Assembly (NCBI GenBank): GCA_032717465.1
Contig: CM064713.1
Coordinates: 9,644,950-9,708,949 of the forward strand
Length of the DNA: 64,000 bases
Direction: 5' to 3'
Source of the DNA: Coenobita brevimanus
Taxonomy: Eukaryota > Arthropoda > Malacostraca > Decapoda > Coenobitidae
The notes under the pieces are model-generated. The model was not told the DNA's origin and made no database searches. It saw only the letters and a program-made list of their open reading frames with translations. Every line of letters starts with the position of its first letter. Position 1 is the stretch's first letter. This document shows positions 30,726 to 41,744 of this stretch, in pieces. Made by a program: the position numbers and the translations under genes.

Positions 30726-31721
30726 TTACAATACCAGGAAACATCCCTGAAGATACTCTGGCCAGTAGAAGTGTTTCAAAATGCGTGCCACAGTCTTCCT
30801 CACTCCAAGGTGTCCTGCCAAACTGGAATCATGAGCCACTCTAATGATATCCTGCCTACAAACACGAGGGATGACAACTTGATGTACAACCTCCCATTCA
30901 CAGTCGGCTGATGCTGTTGGGGGTCTCCACTTCCTCATAAGTACTCCTGACTTTACATAATAACAAGTAGAAGCACCGGCTGACTCTTCTTCACTGTAAG
31001 CAGAGTTAGCTAGACCTTTCAACTCAGGGTCAGCAACCTGCAACTCAACCAACTCTTGACGAGACAAATTATCAACACTACGGGGTACTGCCTCATCTGG
31101 TGAGTGGTCCAAATTAGCAAGAAAAGTGTCAGCTAGGATAACATCATCATCATCATTATCCTCTAAATCACCAGTAACTTTAGACTTAGCCCAAGTGACA
31201 GCACATGCAGGGAACACATCAGGGACATCACAATCCTGGGACGCAGCCACTGGCTCACTAGACAACTGAGGAGCTGGACACACTTGACTTCCACCAATAT
31301 CATTTCCAAGTAAGAAAGTTACACCTGACATTGGGAGTGTCTCAACCAACCCAACCATAACGGAACCATTAACAAAACCAGACTCTAAATTCACTCTGCA
31401 CAGAGGGACAGAGAAGTAATTATTCCCTACACCTTGTAAGATTACAGTTTCATCAGAGGAATTAACATTAGAGCCTAGAACACTGGTCAGCATAAGGGAT
31501 TGGCAAGCACCTGTGTCACGATATATTTTAACTGATATCCTGTCATTACTGTCCAGAGGACTGACAAAACCATCAGACAGGAAATTAGCACATGAACTCT
31601 TGAGAGTGTCACCCACGTTACTGCTCAAAAGAGGAGCTCCATCATGAGAATTTAATTTACCCCTCAAAGCAGGTTCAGTTAACTCAGTTAAAGAATTCTG
31701 GGAACTCTCAAGGGTGGACAC
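30726..31721 (-). CDS. pol: Protease and integrase zinc-binding fragment, unit N1 (331 aa)
   Basis: The longest clean frame in N1: protease DTGACQSL, LLGNDIGG, the acidic linker DNDDDD, then the integrase start with GHLGVRKT and KHFYWP. Frame is lost where one base is inserted in the codons after YWP, exactly where the noisy patch begins. It has no proper start and would not make a functional protein. Confidence 0.7.
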   Translation of the reverse strand: MSTLESSQNSLTELTEPALRGKLNSHDGAPLLSSNVGDTLKSSCANFLSDGFVSPLDSNDRISVKIYRDTGACQSLMLTSVLGSNVNSSDETVILQGVGNNYFSVPLCRVNLESGFVNGSVMVGLVETLPMSGVTFLLGNDIGGSQVCPAPQLSSEPVAASQDCDVPDVFPACAVTWAKSKVTGDLEDNDDDDVILADTFLANLDHSPDEAVPRSVDNLSRQELVELQVADPELKGLANSAYSEEESAGASTCYYVKSGVLMRKWRPPTASADCEWEVVHQVVIPRVCRQDIIRVAHDSSLAGHLGVRKTVARILKHFYWPEYLQGCFLVL

Positions 31722-31741
31722 TAGACCAATTGACTGAATAT

Positions 31742-32299
31742 TTAAAGACTCCCTTTGTTCACATCACGCTGTCTCCTGAAACATTTCTCCGTAGTATGAC
31801 CAAGCTTACTACAATAAGTACATTTACTTTTCTGAAATCTAGAGGTGAAGCTGGTATTTACTTCCTGAGAAACATCATCTTTATTCTCTTTCCTGTTACC
31901 TGTACTCTGAGTAGAGGCAACGTACTTACTCTCAGCTTTCCCTTTTTCTTTAGAATATCTCTTGTGAGTGAGAACATATTCATCAGCTAAAACTGCAGCA
32001 TCAGACAAATCATCTATTCTTCTCTCATCAAGATATAGGCTTACATCTTTATAAATACACCTCTTGAAGTCCTCCAGCAAAATCATCTGCTTAAATTTAC
32101 CAAAATCAGAATCCACATTCTTAGAATTTAACCACTGCTCTAACAGATCTTCTTTGATTTTTGCATACTCAACATGGGATTGCTTATCTTGCTTATAAGT
32201 TGTCCTAAATTTTACTCTATAGGCTTCAGGAACAAGCTCATAAGCCTTAAGAATCAAGCTCTTAACTACATCATAATTATCAGATTGATCCTGAGGCAA
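31742..32299 (-). CDS. gag: gag capsid-to-knuckle fragment, unit N1 (185 aa)
   Basis: Continues gag after a one-base insertion in GAGAAACAG near 32334. It holds the C-terminal half of the capsid-like region and the CCHC knuckle. Compared with + units it reads DDLSDAAV rather than DHLSDAAV, one of the markers separating the two lineages. Confidence 0.7.
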   Translation of the reverse strand: MPQDQSDNYDVVKSLILKAYELVPEAYRVKFRTTYKQDKQSHVEYAKIKEDLLEQWLNSKNVDSDFGKFKQMILLEDFKRCIYKDVSLYLDERRIDDLSDAAVLADEYVLTHKRYSKEKGKAESKYVASTQSTGNRKENKDDVSQEVNTSFTSRFQKSKCTYCSKLGHTTEKCFRRQRDVNKGSL

Positions 32300-32980
32300 A
32301 GATGCATAAGTTACTTGAGCTTTACCGGTGAGAAACAGTTTGAAGGAGTACTGGCCAATACTCCTTGGGCCAATTGAAACCTGTAGCTACCCTCTCAAAC
32401 AACTGAAAATACTTAGTTAAATCAGATTCATTAAAAGGAGGGACAAGTTTAACATTTTTAGCCACATCAAAATCATCAGAGCTAGATGATCCAGTTCCAC
32501 CTTGTTTCATGCGATACTCATGGTCTGCCTGAATCCTAGCAAGTTCAATTTGTGCCTGAGCCTGTACCTGTGCCACTTGAATACGAGCATTTGCCTCCTT
32601 AACATCAGCCTCCTTAGCATGTGCTTGAAATTCAGCTTCCTTCACATGAGCCTCCTGGAGGGCTAGCTGTAACTTAGCTAATTCAGTCTGCGTTTGCTCA
32701 TTTGGAGGAGTTACATTAAACAAGCTTTCATTAATCATGTCAACAATTTGATCTTTAGAATGATGAGAGCGAACAGCAATTCCCAATTGTTGAGCAACGA
32801 GCTTAAGTTCATTCTTTGTTCTGTTTTCTATATCACACACTGTTTGCACATTTGACAAAAATCTTTGGCTTCATCAAGTGTAGAAATAGTAGACATCATG
32901 AATAAATCACAGTCACAAAATATCAAGCAATATCCTTATGATAATATCCTGAATATCCTGATAAGAGGTCGCCAAATTTA

Positions 32981-33771
32981 TGTTACGGAACAGAGAAAGA
33001 TAATGTACACTTTAAGTGAGAATACTAAAAAATCACTACTGTCCCGTAAAGTTCCAGGTTCAAATCAAAAGAGTTAGGTAAAATTACAAGTTAAAGTTTA
33101 ATGCTCAAACTAACAACAAAACATTCAGGACTCATAAGGATAATGTAATGGCAAAAACAGGTTAAATATATGGTTAACTGCAATAGCCTCTATTAACACG
33201 AAATTAGCATGAGTAAATTTATCTAAGTCAGCCCTGATGAAATGAAAAACACTGGGTAATGCTCAGTTAATGCAAGATAAATAATTTCAGATACAAACTA
33301 TTATTACCACTGGCTGACAAAATGAATTCTACACAGTTTACAAAAACTTTTCAGGCCTAAGAATTAACCTTATGCTATACAGTACAAGAACAAAATGCAA
33401 TAACACTTATACTCAAATCACACAGCTGCTAGATGGTTGGAGACTTCCTGAGAAATTCACAATAATAATAACTGTACAGGGGAGGACAGAGATGTGAACA
33501 ATATGAGGAGCAGATCTAAGTGGCAATGATGCAGAGACTGAGCTCATTATATAGGGGCCAGCAGAGCTCGATACAACTTGCAAGAAGGACGCGCAAATGA
33601 AGCCATGGGGACAAAGAGATGAAAATCCCGCACTGAACAACAGAAAGGACGACCCACTCCACTACAACGGTAGAAGGGGGGGACTGAGGCAGAACACGCT
33701 CGTGATCAAACATGCAGCACACTGCGCGTTAAAATTACATAAAGGATGATGAAATCATAGGCTATGTAACA
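32981..33771 (-). repeat. LTR between - strand units N1 and N2
   Basis: 791 bases, reverse complement of TGTTAC...GTAACA. Lineage markers relative to the + LTRs include CCTCAGTCC for CGTCAGTCC and a CGCGCAGTGTGC stretch for CGCATAGTATGC, read on the - strand. Confidence 0.92.
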
Positions 33772-34679
33772 CCTCCCCACAAAGAAAAAAGAAATTTACA
33801 AAGGAAATTTCTTATTACTCTAAAACAATCTGTATAAATGGCATTACAGAACATGCAAAAGTCTTTCCAAATGTTACAAAACATGAGATCTCCCTAGCAC
33901 GTTCAGTCATAGGTACTTGCCAGTATCCCTTTAACAAATCAAACTTACTTATGTACCTAGCCTTTCCGATCTTGTCTATGCAATCTTCCACACGAGGGAG
34001 AGGGTAAGTGTCTGTTTTGGTTATCTGATTAACACGTCTGTAGTCAATGCAAAGCCGCTGTGACCCACCTGGCTTACGGACTAGAGTGACAGAGAGAACT
34101 CCACTCGCTCTGACAGGGCTCAATCATCATGTGGTCCAACAGGTAGCCAAGCTCCTTCTCGATGAGAGGAACTTTCACTGGGTTCACACGGTAAGGAGGC
34201 AGTTTAATTGGCTTTGCGTCTCCAACATCGACATCATGCATCAACACAGTAGTTCTTCCTGGAGTGGCACGGAACACTTGCGGGTACTCCTGCAGTAATG
34301 CCGAAAACTCCTGCCTTTCCTCGGGAGGTAGATGAGAAAGCTTAGTCTGGAGATCATTCATGATATCAGGATTCTTCCCCAAACTATCACTCAGGCTCAT
34401 GCTGCATGGGAGAGCTTCACTCTGCAGACTCGGGTGGAACAGCTACAGTGCAGACTGGATTATTTTCGTCCCGCCTGTGATATAACTTTAGCATGTTGAT
34501 GTGGACATAGTTGCTTGTTCTTTCTACGATCTGGTGTGGCGATGACATAGTTAACATCACTGAGTTTCTTCTCCACGAAATAAGGACCACTAAACTTGGC
34601 TTGAAGAGGTTGCCCATGTACTGGTAGCAGAATCAAAACTTGATCTCCTGGCTGAAAGTGGCGTAACCTGGACTTCTTA

Positions 34680-35498
34680 TCATACCAAATCTTCATCTTC
34701 TGAGCAGCTCCTAAATTCTCTCGCCAGCTGTAAAACAGTGGACAGCCGTTCTTTGAACTTCATCACATACTCTAGCGGATTGACGTCATCTTCCTCCGAC
34801 AGCCAGCATTCCTTGAGTAGCTTAAGGGGTCCTCTTACTTCATGGCCAAACAGTAGTTCAAAAGGTGAGAAGCCCAGTGATTCATTTGGAGATTCTCTTG
34901 CGGCAAACACAACGAATGGAAGACCTTTATCCCAGTCTTTCTGATGTTCCAAACAGTATTTCTTGAGCATCGATTTGAGTGTTTGATGATATCTCTCCAA
35001 CGCTCCTTGGGTCTGGGGATGGTAAGCTGAAGACGTGATCTGGGTGATGCCCAACTCTTTCAGAGACTGCTTGAAAACATTTGACATGAAATTACTTTCC
35101 CGGTCTGACTGTACCTCCTTGGGCAGACCAAACTTTGTGAAGAACCCTAGCATTTCCTTAACCACGTTCTTTGCTGAGATATTTCTAAGTGGAATGGCTT
35201 CAGGATAACGAGTAGGCATATCAATCAGGGTCAACACATAAGAAAATCCTGAAGTCTTAGGAAGAGGGCCCACAATATCCACCAACACACGGGTGAAAGG
35301 CGCCTCAAAAGGAGGAATGGGAACTAGAGGTGCAACCTTTTCGGTCTGATTACACTTCCCCACAACTTGACAGGTGTGACAAGACTTACAATACCAGGAA
35401 ACATCCCTGAAGATACCTGGCCAGTAGAAGTGTTTCAAAATGCGTGCCACAGTCTTCCTCACTCCAAGGTGTCCTGCCAAACTGGAATCATGAGCCAC
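34680..35498 (-). CDS. pol: Integrase fragment, unit N2 (272 aa)
   Basis: From the HHCC motif (GHLGVRKT, CKSCHTCQ) through the D,D35E core (VDIVGPLP, SDRESNF, QTQGALERYH). The frame is kept by GGGAAAGT, giving DRES where units 4 and 5 have DRGS. It then loses frame at AREF. Confidence 0.75.
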   Translation of the reverse strand: MAHDSSLAGHLGVRKTVARILKHFYWPGIFRDVSWYCKSCHTCQVVGKCNQTEKVAPLVPIPPFEAPFTRVLVDIVGPLPKTSGFSYVLTLIDMPTRYPEAIPLRNISAKNVVKEMLGFFTKFGLPKEVQSDRESNFMSNVFKQSLKELGITQITSSAYHPQTQGALERYHQTLKSMLKKYCLEHQKDWDKGLPFVVFAARESPNESLGFSPFELLFGHEVRGPLKLLKECWLSEEDDVNPLEYVMKFKERLSTVLQLAREFRSCSEDEDLV

Positions 35499-35510
35499 TC
35501 TAATGATATC

Positions 35511-36257
35511 CTACCTACAAACACGAGGGATGACAACTTGATGTACAACCTCCCATTCACAGTCGGCTGATGCTGTTGGGGGTCTCCACTTCCTCATAAG
35601 TACTCCTGACTTTACATAATAACAAGTAGAAGCACCGGCTGACTCTTCTTCACTGTAAGCAGAGTTAGCTAGACCTTTCAACTCAGGGTCAGCAACCTGC
35701 AACTCAACCAACTCTTGACGAGACAAAACTGCCTCATCTGGTGAGTGGTCCAAATTAGCAAGAAAAGTGTCAGCTAGGATAACATCATCATCATCATTAT
35801 CCTCTAAATCACCAGTAACTTTAGACTTAGCCCTAGTGACAGCACATGCAGGGAACACATCAGGGACATCACAATCCTGGGACGCAGCCACTGGCTCACT
35901 AGACAACTGAGGAGCTGGACACACTTGACTTCCACCAATATAATTTCCAAGTAAGAAAGTTACACCTGACATTGGGAGTGTCTCAACCAACCCAACCATA
36001 ACGGAACCATTAACAAAACCAGACTCTAAATTCACTCTGCACAGAGGGACAGAGAAGTAATTATTCCCTACACCTTGTAAGATTACAGTTTCATCAGAGG
36101 AATTAACATTAGAGCCTAGAACACTGGTCAGCATAAGGGATTGGCAAGCACCTGTGTCACGATATATTTTAACTGATTTCCTGTCATTACTGTCCAGAGG
36201 ACTGACAAAACCATCAGACAGACAGGAAATTAGCACATGAACTCTTGAGAGTGTCAC
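35511..36257 (-). CDS. pol: Protease and linker fragment, unit N2 (248 aa)
   Basis: Contains DTGACQSL and LLGN. It reads NYIGG where the other units read NDIGG, and lacks several residues around EAVPRS. It ends at the nonsense codon after IPRVCR. Confidence 0.7.
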   Translation of the reverse strand: MTLSRVHVLISCLSDGFVSPLDSNDRKSVKIYRDTGACQSLMLTSVLGSNVNSSDETVILQGVGNNYFSVPLCRVNLESGFVNGSVMVGLVETLPMSGVTFLLGNYIGGSQVCPAPQLSSEPVAASQDCDVPDVFPACAVTRAKSKVTGDLEDNDDDDVILADTFLANLDHSPDEAVLSRQELVELQVADPELKGLANSAYSEEESAGASTCYYVKSGVLMRKWRPPTASADCEWEVVHQVVIPRVCR

Positions 36258-36624
36258 CCACGTTACTGCTCAAAAGAGGAGCTCCATCATGAGAATTTAA
36301 TTTACCCCTCAAAGCAGGTTCAGGTAACTCAGTTAAAGAATTCTGGGAATCTCTCAAGGGTGGAAACTAGACCAATTGACTGAATATTTAGACTCCTTTT
36401 TGTTCACATCACGCTGTCTCCTGAAACATTTCTCCGTAGTATGACCAAGCTTACTACAATAAGTACATTTACTTTTCTGAAATCTAGAGGTGAAGCTGGT
36501 ATTTACTTCCTGAGAAACATCATCTTTATTCTCTTTCCTGTTGCCTGTACTCTGAGTAGAGGCAACGTACTTACTCTCAGCTTTCCCTTTTTCTCTAGAA
36601 TATCTCTTGTGAGTGAGAACATAT

Positions 36625-37545
36625 TCACTCAGCTAAAACTGCAGCATCAGACAAATCATCTATTCTTTTCTCATCAAGATATAGGCTTACATCTTTATAA
36701 ATACACCTCTTGAAGTCCTCCAGCAAAATCATCTGCTTAAATTTATGAAAATCAGAATCCACATTCTTAGAATTTAACCACTGCTCTAACAGATCTTCTT
36801 TGATTTTTGCATACTCAACATGGGATTGCTTATCTTGCTTGTAAGTTGTCCTAAATTTTACTCTATAGGCTTCAGCAACAAGCTCATAGGCCTTAAGAAT
36901 CAAGCTCTTAACTACATCATAATTATCAGATTGATCCTGAGGCAAAGATGCATAAGTTACTTGAGCTTTACCGGTGAGAACAGTTTGAAGGAGTAGTGGC
37001 CAATACTCCTTGGGCCAATTAAAACCTGTAGCTACCCTCTCAAACAACTGAAAATACTTAGTTAAATCAGATTCATTAAAAGGAGGGACAAGTTTAACAT
37101 TTTTAGCCACATCAAAATCATCAGAGCTAGATGATCCAGTTCCACCTTGTTTCATGCGATACTCATGGTCTGCCTGAATCCTAGCAAGTTCAATTTGTGC
37201 CTGAGCCTGTACCTGTGCCTCTTGAATACGAGCATTTGCCTCCTTAACATCAGCCTCCTTAGCACGTGCTTGAAATTCAGCTTCCTTCACACGAGCCTCC
37301 TGCAGGGCTAGCTGTAACTTAGCTAATTCAATCTGCGTTTGCTCATTTGGAGGAGTTACATTAAACAAGCTTTCATTAATCATGTCAACAATTTGATCTT
37401 TAGAATGATGAGAGCGAACAGCAATTCCCAATTGTTGAGCAACGAGCTTAAGTTCATTCTTTGTTCTGTTTTCTATATCACACACTGTTTGCACATTTGA
37501 CAAAAAATCTTTGGCTTCATCAAGTGTAGAAATATTAGACATCAT
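36625..37545 (-). CDS. gag: gag N-terminal two-thirds, unit N2
   Basis: Starts at the double ATG (37545) and reads through the N-terminal SAP-like part, the uninterrupted alanine/glutamate-rich helical segment (about 90-150) and the capsid-like region. An inserted base in ATTCACTCAGC near 36629 ends the frame at AVLAE, before the knuckle. This is the only place in the window where the gag N-terminus, coiled-coil-like segment and capsid are in one frame. Confidence 0.8.
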   Translation of the reverse strand: MMSNISTLDEAKDFLSNVQTVCDIENRTKNELKLVAQQLGIAVRSHHSKDQIVDMINESLFNVTPPNEQTQIELAKLQLALQEARVKEAEFQARAKEADVKEANARIQEAQVQAQAQIELARIQADHEYRMKQGGTGSSSSDDFDVAKNVKLVPPFNESDLTKYFQLFERVATGFNWPKEYWPLLLQTVLTGKAQVTYASLPQDQSDNYDVVKSLILKAYELVAEAYRVKFRTTYKQDKQSHVEYAKIKEDLLEQWLNSKNVDSDFHKFKQMILLEDFKRCIYKDVSLYLDEKRIDDLSDAAVLAE

Positions 37546-37626
37546 GAATAAATCACAGTCACAAAATATCAAGCAATATCCTTATGATAATATCCTGAAT
37601 ATCCTGATAAGAGGTCGCCAAATTTA

Positions 37627-38417
37627 TGTTACGGAACAGAGAAAGATAATGTACACTTTAAGTGAGAATACTAAAAAATCACTACTGTCCCGTAAAGTTC
37701 CAGGTTCAAAACAAAAGAGTTAGGTAAAATTACAAGTTAAAGTTTAATGCTCAAACTAACAACAAAACATTCAGGACTCATAAGGATAATGTAATGGCAA
37801 AAACAGGTTAAATATATGGTTAACTGCAATAGCCTCTATTAACACGAAATTAGCATGAGTAAATTTATCTAAGTCAGCCCTGATGAAATGAAAAACACTG
37901 GGTAATGCTCAGTTAATGCAAGATAAATAATTACAGATACAAACTATTATTATCACTGGCTGACAAAATGAATTCTACACAGTTTACATAAACTTTCCAG
38001 GCCTAAGAATTAACCTTATGCTATACAGTTCAAGAACAAAATGCAATAACACTTATACTCAAATCACACAGCTGCTAGATGGTTGGAGACTTCCTGAGAA
38101 ATTCACAATAATAATAACTGTACAGGGGAGGACAGAGATGTGAACAAAATGAGGAGCAGATCTAAGTGGCAATGATGCAGAGACTGAGCTCATTATATAG
38201 GGGCCAGCAGAGCTTGATACAACTTGCAAGAAGGACGCGCAAATGAAGCCATGGGGACAAAGAGATGAAAATCCCGCACTGAACAACAGAAAGGACGACC
38301 CACTCCACTACAACGGTAGAAGGGGGGGACTGAGGCAGAACACGCTCGTGATCAAACATGCAGCACACTGCGCGTTAAAATTACATAAAGGATGATGAAA
38401 TCATAGGCTATGTAACA
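37627..38417 (-). repeat. LTR between - strand units N2 and N3
   Basis: 791 bases, near-identical to the LTR at 32981-33771 and carrying the same lineage markers. Confidence 0.92.
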
Positions 38418-39378
38418 CCTCCCCACAAAGAAAAAAGAAATTTACAAAGGAAATTTCTTATTACTCTAAAACAATCTGTATATGGCATTACAGAACATGC
38501 AAAAAGTCTTTCCAAATGTTACAAAACATGAGATCTCCCTAGAACGTTCAGTCATAGGTACTTGCCAGTATCCCTTTAACAAATCAAACTTACTTATGTA
38601 CCTAGCCTTTCCGATCTTGTCTATGCAATCTTCCACACGAGGGAGAGGGTAAGTGTCTGTTTTGGTTATCTGATTAAAACGTCTGTAGTCAATGCAAAGC
38701 CGCTGTGACCCACCTGGCTTACGGACTAGAGTGACAGGAGAACTCCACTCGCTCTGACAGGGCTCAATCATCATGTGGTCCAACAGGTAGCCAAGCTCCT
38801 TCTCGATGAGAGGAACTTTCACTGGGTTCACACGGTAAGGAGGCAGTTTAATTGGCTTTGCGTCTCCAACATCGACATCATGCATCAACACAGTAGTTCT
38901 TTCCTGGAGTGGCACGGAACACTTGCGGGTACTCCTGCAGTAATGCCGAAAACTCCTGCCTTTCCTCGGGAGGTAGATGAGAAAGCTTAGTCTGGAGATC
39001 ATTCATGATATCAGGATTCTTCCCAAACTATCGCTCAGGCTCATGCTGCATGGGAGAGCTTCACTTGCAGACTCGGGTGGAACAGCTACAGTGCAGACTG
39101 GATTATTTTCGTCCCGCCTGTGATATAACTTTAGCATGTTGATGTGACATAGTTGCTTGTTCTTTCTACGATCTGGTGTGGCGATGACATAGTTAACATC
39201 ACTGAGTTTCTTCTCCACGAAATAAGGACCACTAAACTTGGCTTGAAGAGGTTGCCCATGTACTGGTAGCAGAATCAAAACCTGATCTCCTGGCTGAAAG
39301 TGGCGTAACCTGGACTTCTTATCATACCAAATCTTCATCTTCTGAGCAGCTCCTAAATTCTCTCTCGCCAGCTGTAAA
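38418..39378 (-). mobile_element. Gmr1-like - strand unit N3, cut by the assembly gap
   Basis: Only the 3' quarter is present: polypurine tract, RT remnant, linker and integrase tail. The gap at 39379 truncates it. Confidence 0.88.
38466..39378 (-). pseudogene. pol: Integrase tail and RT remnant of unit N3
   Basis: Integrase tail (GDQVLILLP, CHINMLKLYH) from 39378 to about 39010, then a frame change and the RT start to KFDLLKGYWQVP and beyond at 39002-38466. It shares the longer RT remnant with N2. Confidence 0.78.
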
Positions 39379-39478
39379 NNNNNNNNNNNNNNNNNNNNNN
39401 NNNNNNNNNNNNNNNNNNNNNNNNNNNNNNNNNNNNNNNNNNNNNNNNNNNNNNNNNNNNNNNNNNNNNNNNNNNNNN
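39379..39478. other. Assembly gap (100 N)
   Basis: Exactly 100 N, the customary placeholder for a gap of unknown size. The LTR-element array and the LINE array are therefore not shown to be adjacent. Confidence 0.98.
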
Positions 39479-41596
39479 AGGCTTCTTTTTGTTTTAGAGT
39501 CGAAGAATTTGTTAAATGATCAACAATGTGGCTTCCGTAAATACAGAAGTTCACTAGATCATTTAATGAATTTGGAGCATTGTATTGCAGAGGCATTTGC
39601 CAATAAAGAATTCATGATAGGGGTGTTCTTGGACATCCATAAAGCCTATGACATGACCTGGCGACACGGTATACTAATGAAGCTCTATGCTTATGGTTTA
39701 AGAGGAAATTTGCCTGTTTTTATTTCAAATTTCTTAAGGGACAGAACTTTCTCTGTCAAATTGCCCCGTAACGTAACATCGGATATATTTATCCAGGAAA
39801 ACGGGGTGCCACAGGGAAGTGTGCTTAGTCCTACTTTATTTAGTATTATGATCAATGATATTCTGTCATCAGCTCCCATCCCGAGGAATCTTAAATACTC
39901 ACTCTACGCTGACGATTGTGCAATATGGCACTCTTCCCGTAATGCACAATTTTCGGCTGGGCGGATTCAAGCAGCCCTTGACTCCGTCCACCAATGGGCC
40001 TTGCAGTGGGGATTTAAGTTTTCCGTACGTAAGTGTGCCGCTATAGTTTTCACTAATCGTAACGTACCTAATTTGTGCTTAACTTTGGATAATCAGGCGG
40101 TACCTTTTCAAAATTCTGTAAAATTTTTAGGAATACATTTTGATCGTAGAATGAATTTTAAACTTCACGTTAATACTTTGCTTGCTCGTTGTGATAAACC
40201 GTTAAATGTCCTCAAGTACCTAGCGGGTACTACCTGGGGTGCCGACAGAAAATCTTTATTAATGGTGTATAAGTCCCTTATTCGATCGAAGCTAGACTAT
40301 GGCGCACAGGTGTATGGCTCGGCATCTGATGCCACGCTGAAAGGATTGGATGTGTTACAGAATAAATGCTTGCGAATGTGTCTTGGAGCTGTCCGGTGTA
40401 CCCGTGTGGCTCGTATGGAAGTGGAGGCGAATGTGCCTCCCCTCCGTATTCGCCGTGACCACCTGGCCTTGTCCTACGGCATAAGGACATTAAGAAAAAG
40501 TAATATCGGCAATGTGGCCTGTACCCCCCTGTGTCAATACCACCACCTTCTGCGGGGGGTGCGTCGGCCACTTGCCGCTCGCCTCCACTTACTGACTCAG
40601 GAGCTTGATGTGGACCCCAGTGACTGTGACAAGTTGGTGCTTAAAAATATAGCGCCTTGGGAGCCACCCGGCTTTACAGTCGATGTTACATGGCTCCCAG
40701 CACCAAAGGCCAAGGCGCCGGAGGCGGAGGTCCACCACTTGTTTCGTAACATCATTGTTCGTCACTTGGGGTCCCATCAATTGTACACCGACGGCTCCAA
40801 GTCGAGTGAATGTGTGGGTGCAAGTGTGTGGTCGACTGAATGTGCCCTCAGGTATCGGTTGCCGACTCATACATCTGTGTTTACTTCAGAACTTTTTGCT
40901 ATTGACAAAGCCATAGACTATGCTCTCAATTCTAGACATGACTCATTTGTCATATTTTCAGATTCAAAATCAGCCCTTCAGGCAATTGCATCTTGCACTA
41001 CGGACTCTCACGAGATCCAGGGCCGCATCGTTAATAAGTTGCATTCATGCAACAAGTCATTCACGCTGATCTGGGTGCCTGGTCATTGTCGTATCTACGG
41101 CAATGAGCAGGCTGACTTACTTGCAAAGTCGGCTGTAGAGCTCGAGGAGACTTGGGACGTTCCTCGTGATCTACGGTCGAGTCTATCTCTCGGAAAGAAA
41201 TCAATAAATCTTCTGTGGCAAGGTCAGTGGACCAGACTAAATATTCCAACTTGTAAGCCGTACCTGGGCGACTGGGACACTGCCAACCGTCCCAGTCGCC
41301 TAGAAGAAAAAGTGTTGGCACGGTTACGGCTTAATGCCACCATTTTAACCCACATAAAACCATATATGGAAAGACGCTTCCCACCGCACTGTGACATCTG
41401 TAATGCGGTGTTATCTATCAGTCATATCATCCTGCGCTGTCGGCGATTTATTCGTGAACGCGCTTCACTTATAAATTACTGCGGCGCAGTAGACGTCCCC
41501 TTCACCCTTTCCACCATCCTGGGTGATGGGGACATTGTTATGACTGATAAATTGATGGCTTTCTTGAGAGAGACCGGACTGATCAGAGTGATGTGA
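39479..41596 (+). CDS. LINE ORF2 fragment (RT-RNase H-CCHC), copy L0
   Basis: 706 open codons from the gap to the stop, starting in frame at RLLFVLESK. RT motifs present: FLDIHKAYD, GVPQGSVLSP, YADD, FLGIHFD. RNase H follows (YTDGSK, TSELFAID, FSDSKSAL, NEQADLLA), then CX2CX7HX4C near the C-terminus. It differs from L3 by Arg to Cys in CTPLCQYHH and a few silent changes. The endonuclease and ORF1 are missing because of the gap. Confidence 0.88.
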   Translation, partial: RLLFVLESKNLLNDQQCGFRKYRSSLDHLMNLEHCIAEAFANKEFMIGVFLDIHKAYDMTWRHGILMKLYAYGLRGNLPVFISNFLRDRTFSVKLPRNVTSDIFIQENGVPQGSVLSPTLFSIMINDILSSAPIPRNLKYSLYADDCAIWHSSRNAQFSAGRIQAALDSVHQWALQWGFKFSVRKCAAIVFTNRNVPNLCLTLDNQAVPFQNSVKFLGIHFDRRMNFKLHVNTLLARCDKPLNVLKYLAGTTWGADRKSLLMVYKSLIRSKLDYGAQVYGSASDATLKGLDVLQNKCLRMCLGAVRCTRVARMEVEANVPPLRIRRDHLALSYGIRTLRKSNIGNVACTPLCQYHHLLRGVRRPLAARLHLLTQELDVDPSDCDKLVLKNIAPWEPPGFTVDVTWLPAPKAKAPEAEVHHLFRNIIVRHLGSHQLYTDGSKSSECVGASVWSTECALRYRLPTHTSVFTSELFAIDKAIDYALNSRHDSFVIFSDSKSALQAIASCTTDSHEIQGRIVNKLHSCNKSFTLIWVPGHCRIYGNEQADLLAKSAVELEETWDVPRDLRSSLSLGKKSINLLWQGQWTRLNIPTCKPYLGDWDTANRPSRLEEKVLARLRLNATILTHIKPYMERRFPPHCDICNAVLSISHIILRCRRFIRERASLINYCGAVDVPFTLSTILGDGDIVMTDKLMAFLRETGLIRVM

Positions 41597-41744
41597 CTTT
41601 TTTACTGTGTGGTTATGGTTTTTATGAACAGTAAATATGTATATATTGTAATATTAATTAGGGTTGACAGTTGACATATTTTAAATAGTTCCTCCTCCCA
41701 CCGATCTATTTCTAATATAGATGTCCCCTACATTAAGCCAAGTT

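Larger units (their letters stand above)
29060..32899 (-). pseudogene. gag-pol: gag-protease-integrase-RT remnant of unit N1, many frameshifts
   Basis: Read right to left. The gag start lies at 32899, then a T run one base short breaks frame near 32870. The gag helical and capsid part is open at 32858-32322, and gag to knuckle (CTYCSKLGHTTEKC) at 32299-31742. Integrase is shredded at 30492-29837 and an RT scrap lies near 29379-29188. The gag helical segment (repeated AKEA/VKEA-type heptads) is in frame here, unlike on the + strand, so it shows what the + units lost. Confidence 0.8.
28997..32980 (-). mobile_element. Gmr1-like - strand unit N1, internal region
   Basis: About 130 bases longer than its clean sister N2; the excess is concentrated in 29000-30760, where short insertions occur every few tens of bases. 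From about 30760 to 32980 it matches N2 closely. It lacks the + array gag frameshift, so it is not a folded-back copy of the + units. Confidence 0.85.
33815..37545 (-). pseudogene. gag-pol: gag-pol of unit N2, disrupted
   Basis: Frame breaks along the element include an insertion near 36629 in gag, altered frame near 36350, a CAG to TAG nonsense change near 35512 in the integrase zinc-binding part, a lost segment of the acidic linker near 35727, and breaks near 34690, 34430 and 34085. Domain order is as in the + units. RT is open at 34400-34074 and 34123-33815, ending after motif A and VMPF. Confidence 0.85.
33772..37626 (-). mobile_element. Gmr1-like - strand unit N2, internal region
   Basis: The cleanest - unit, 3855 bases, with a 4646-base period from the N1 LTR. 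The RT remnant runs about a dozen codons further than on the + strand (to SVMPF) before the deletion joint, which identifies the ancestral deletion point. Several frameshifts and one nonsense change inactivate it. Confidence 0.88.

Noticed and set aside
28068..39378. The - strand array as a pure palindromic assembly fold-back of the + array
   Set aside because: Fixed differences (gag frame intact, longer RT remnant, LTR markers) show it is a separate lineage, although the junction itself may still be a mis-join.
41655..41668. TTAGGG as a vertebrate-type telomere motif in the LINE 3' UTR
   Set aside because: It occurs once per module as TAATTAGGG, not as a tandem repeat.
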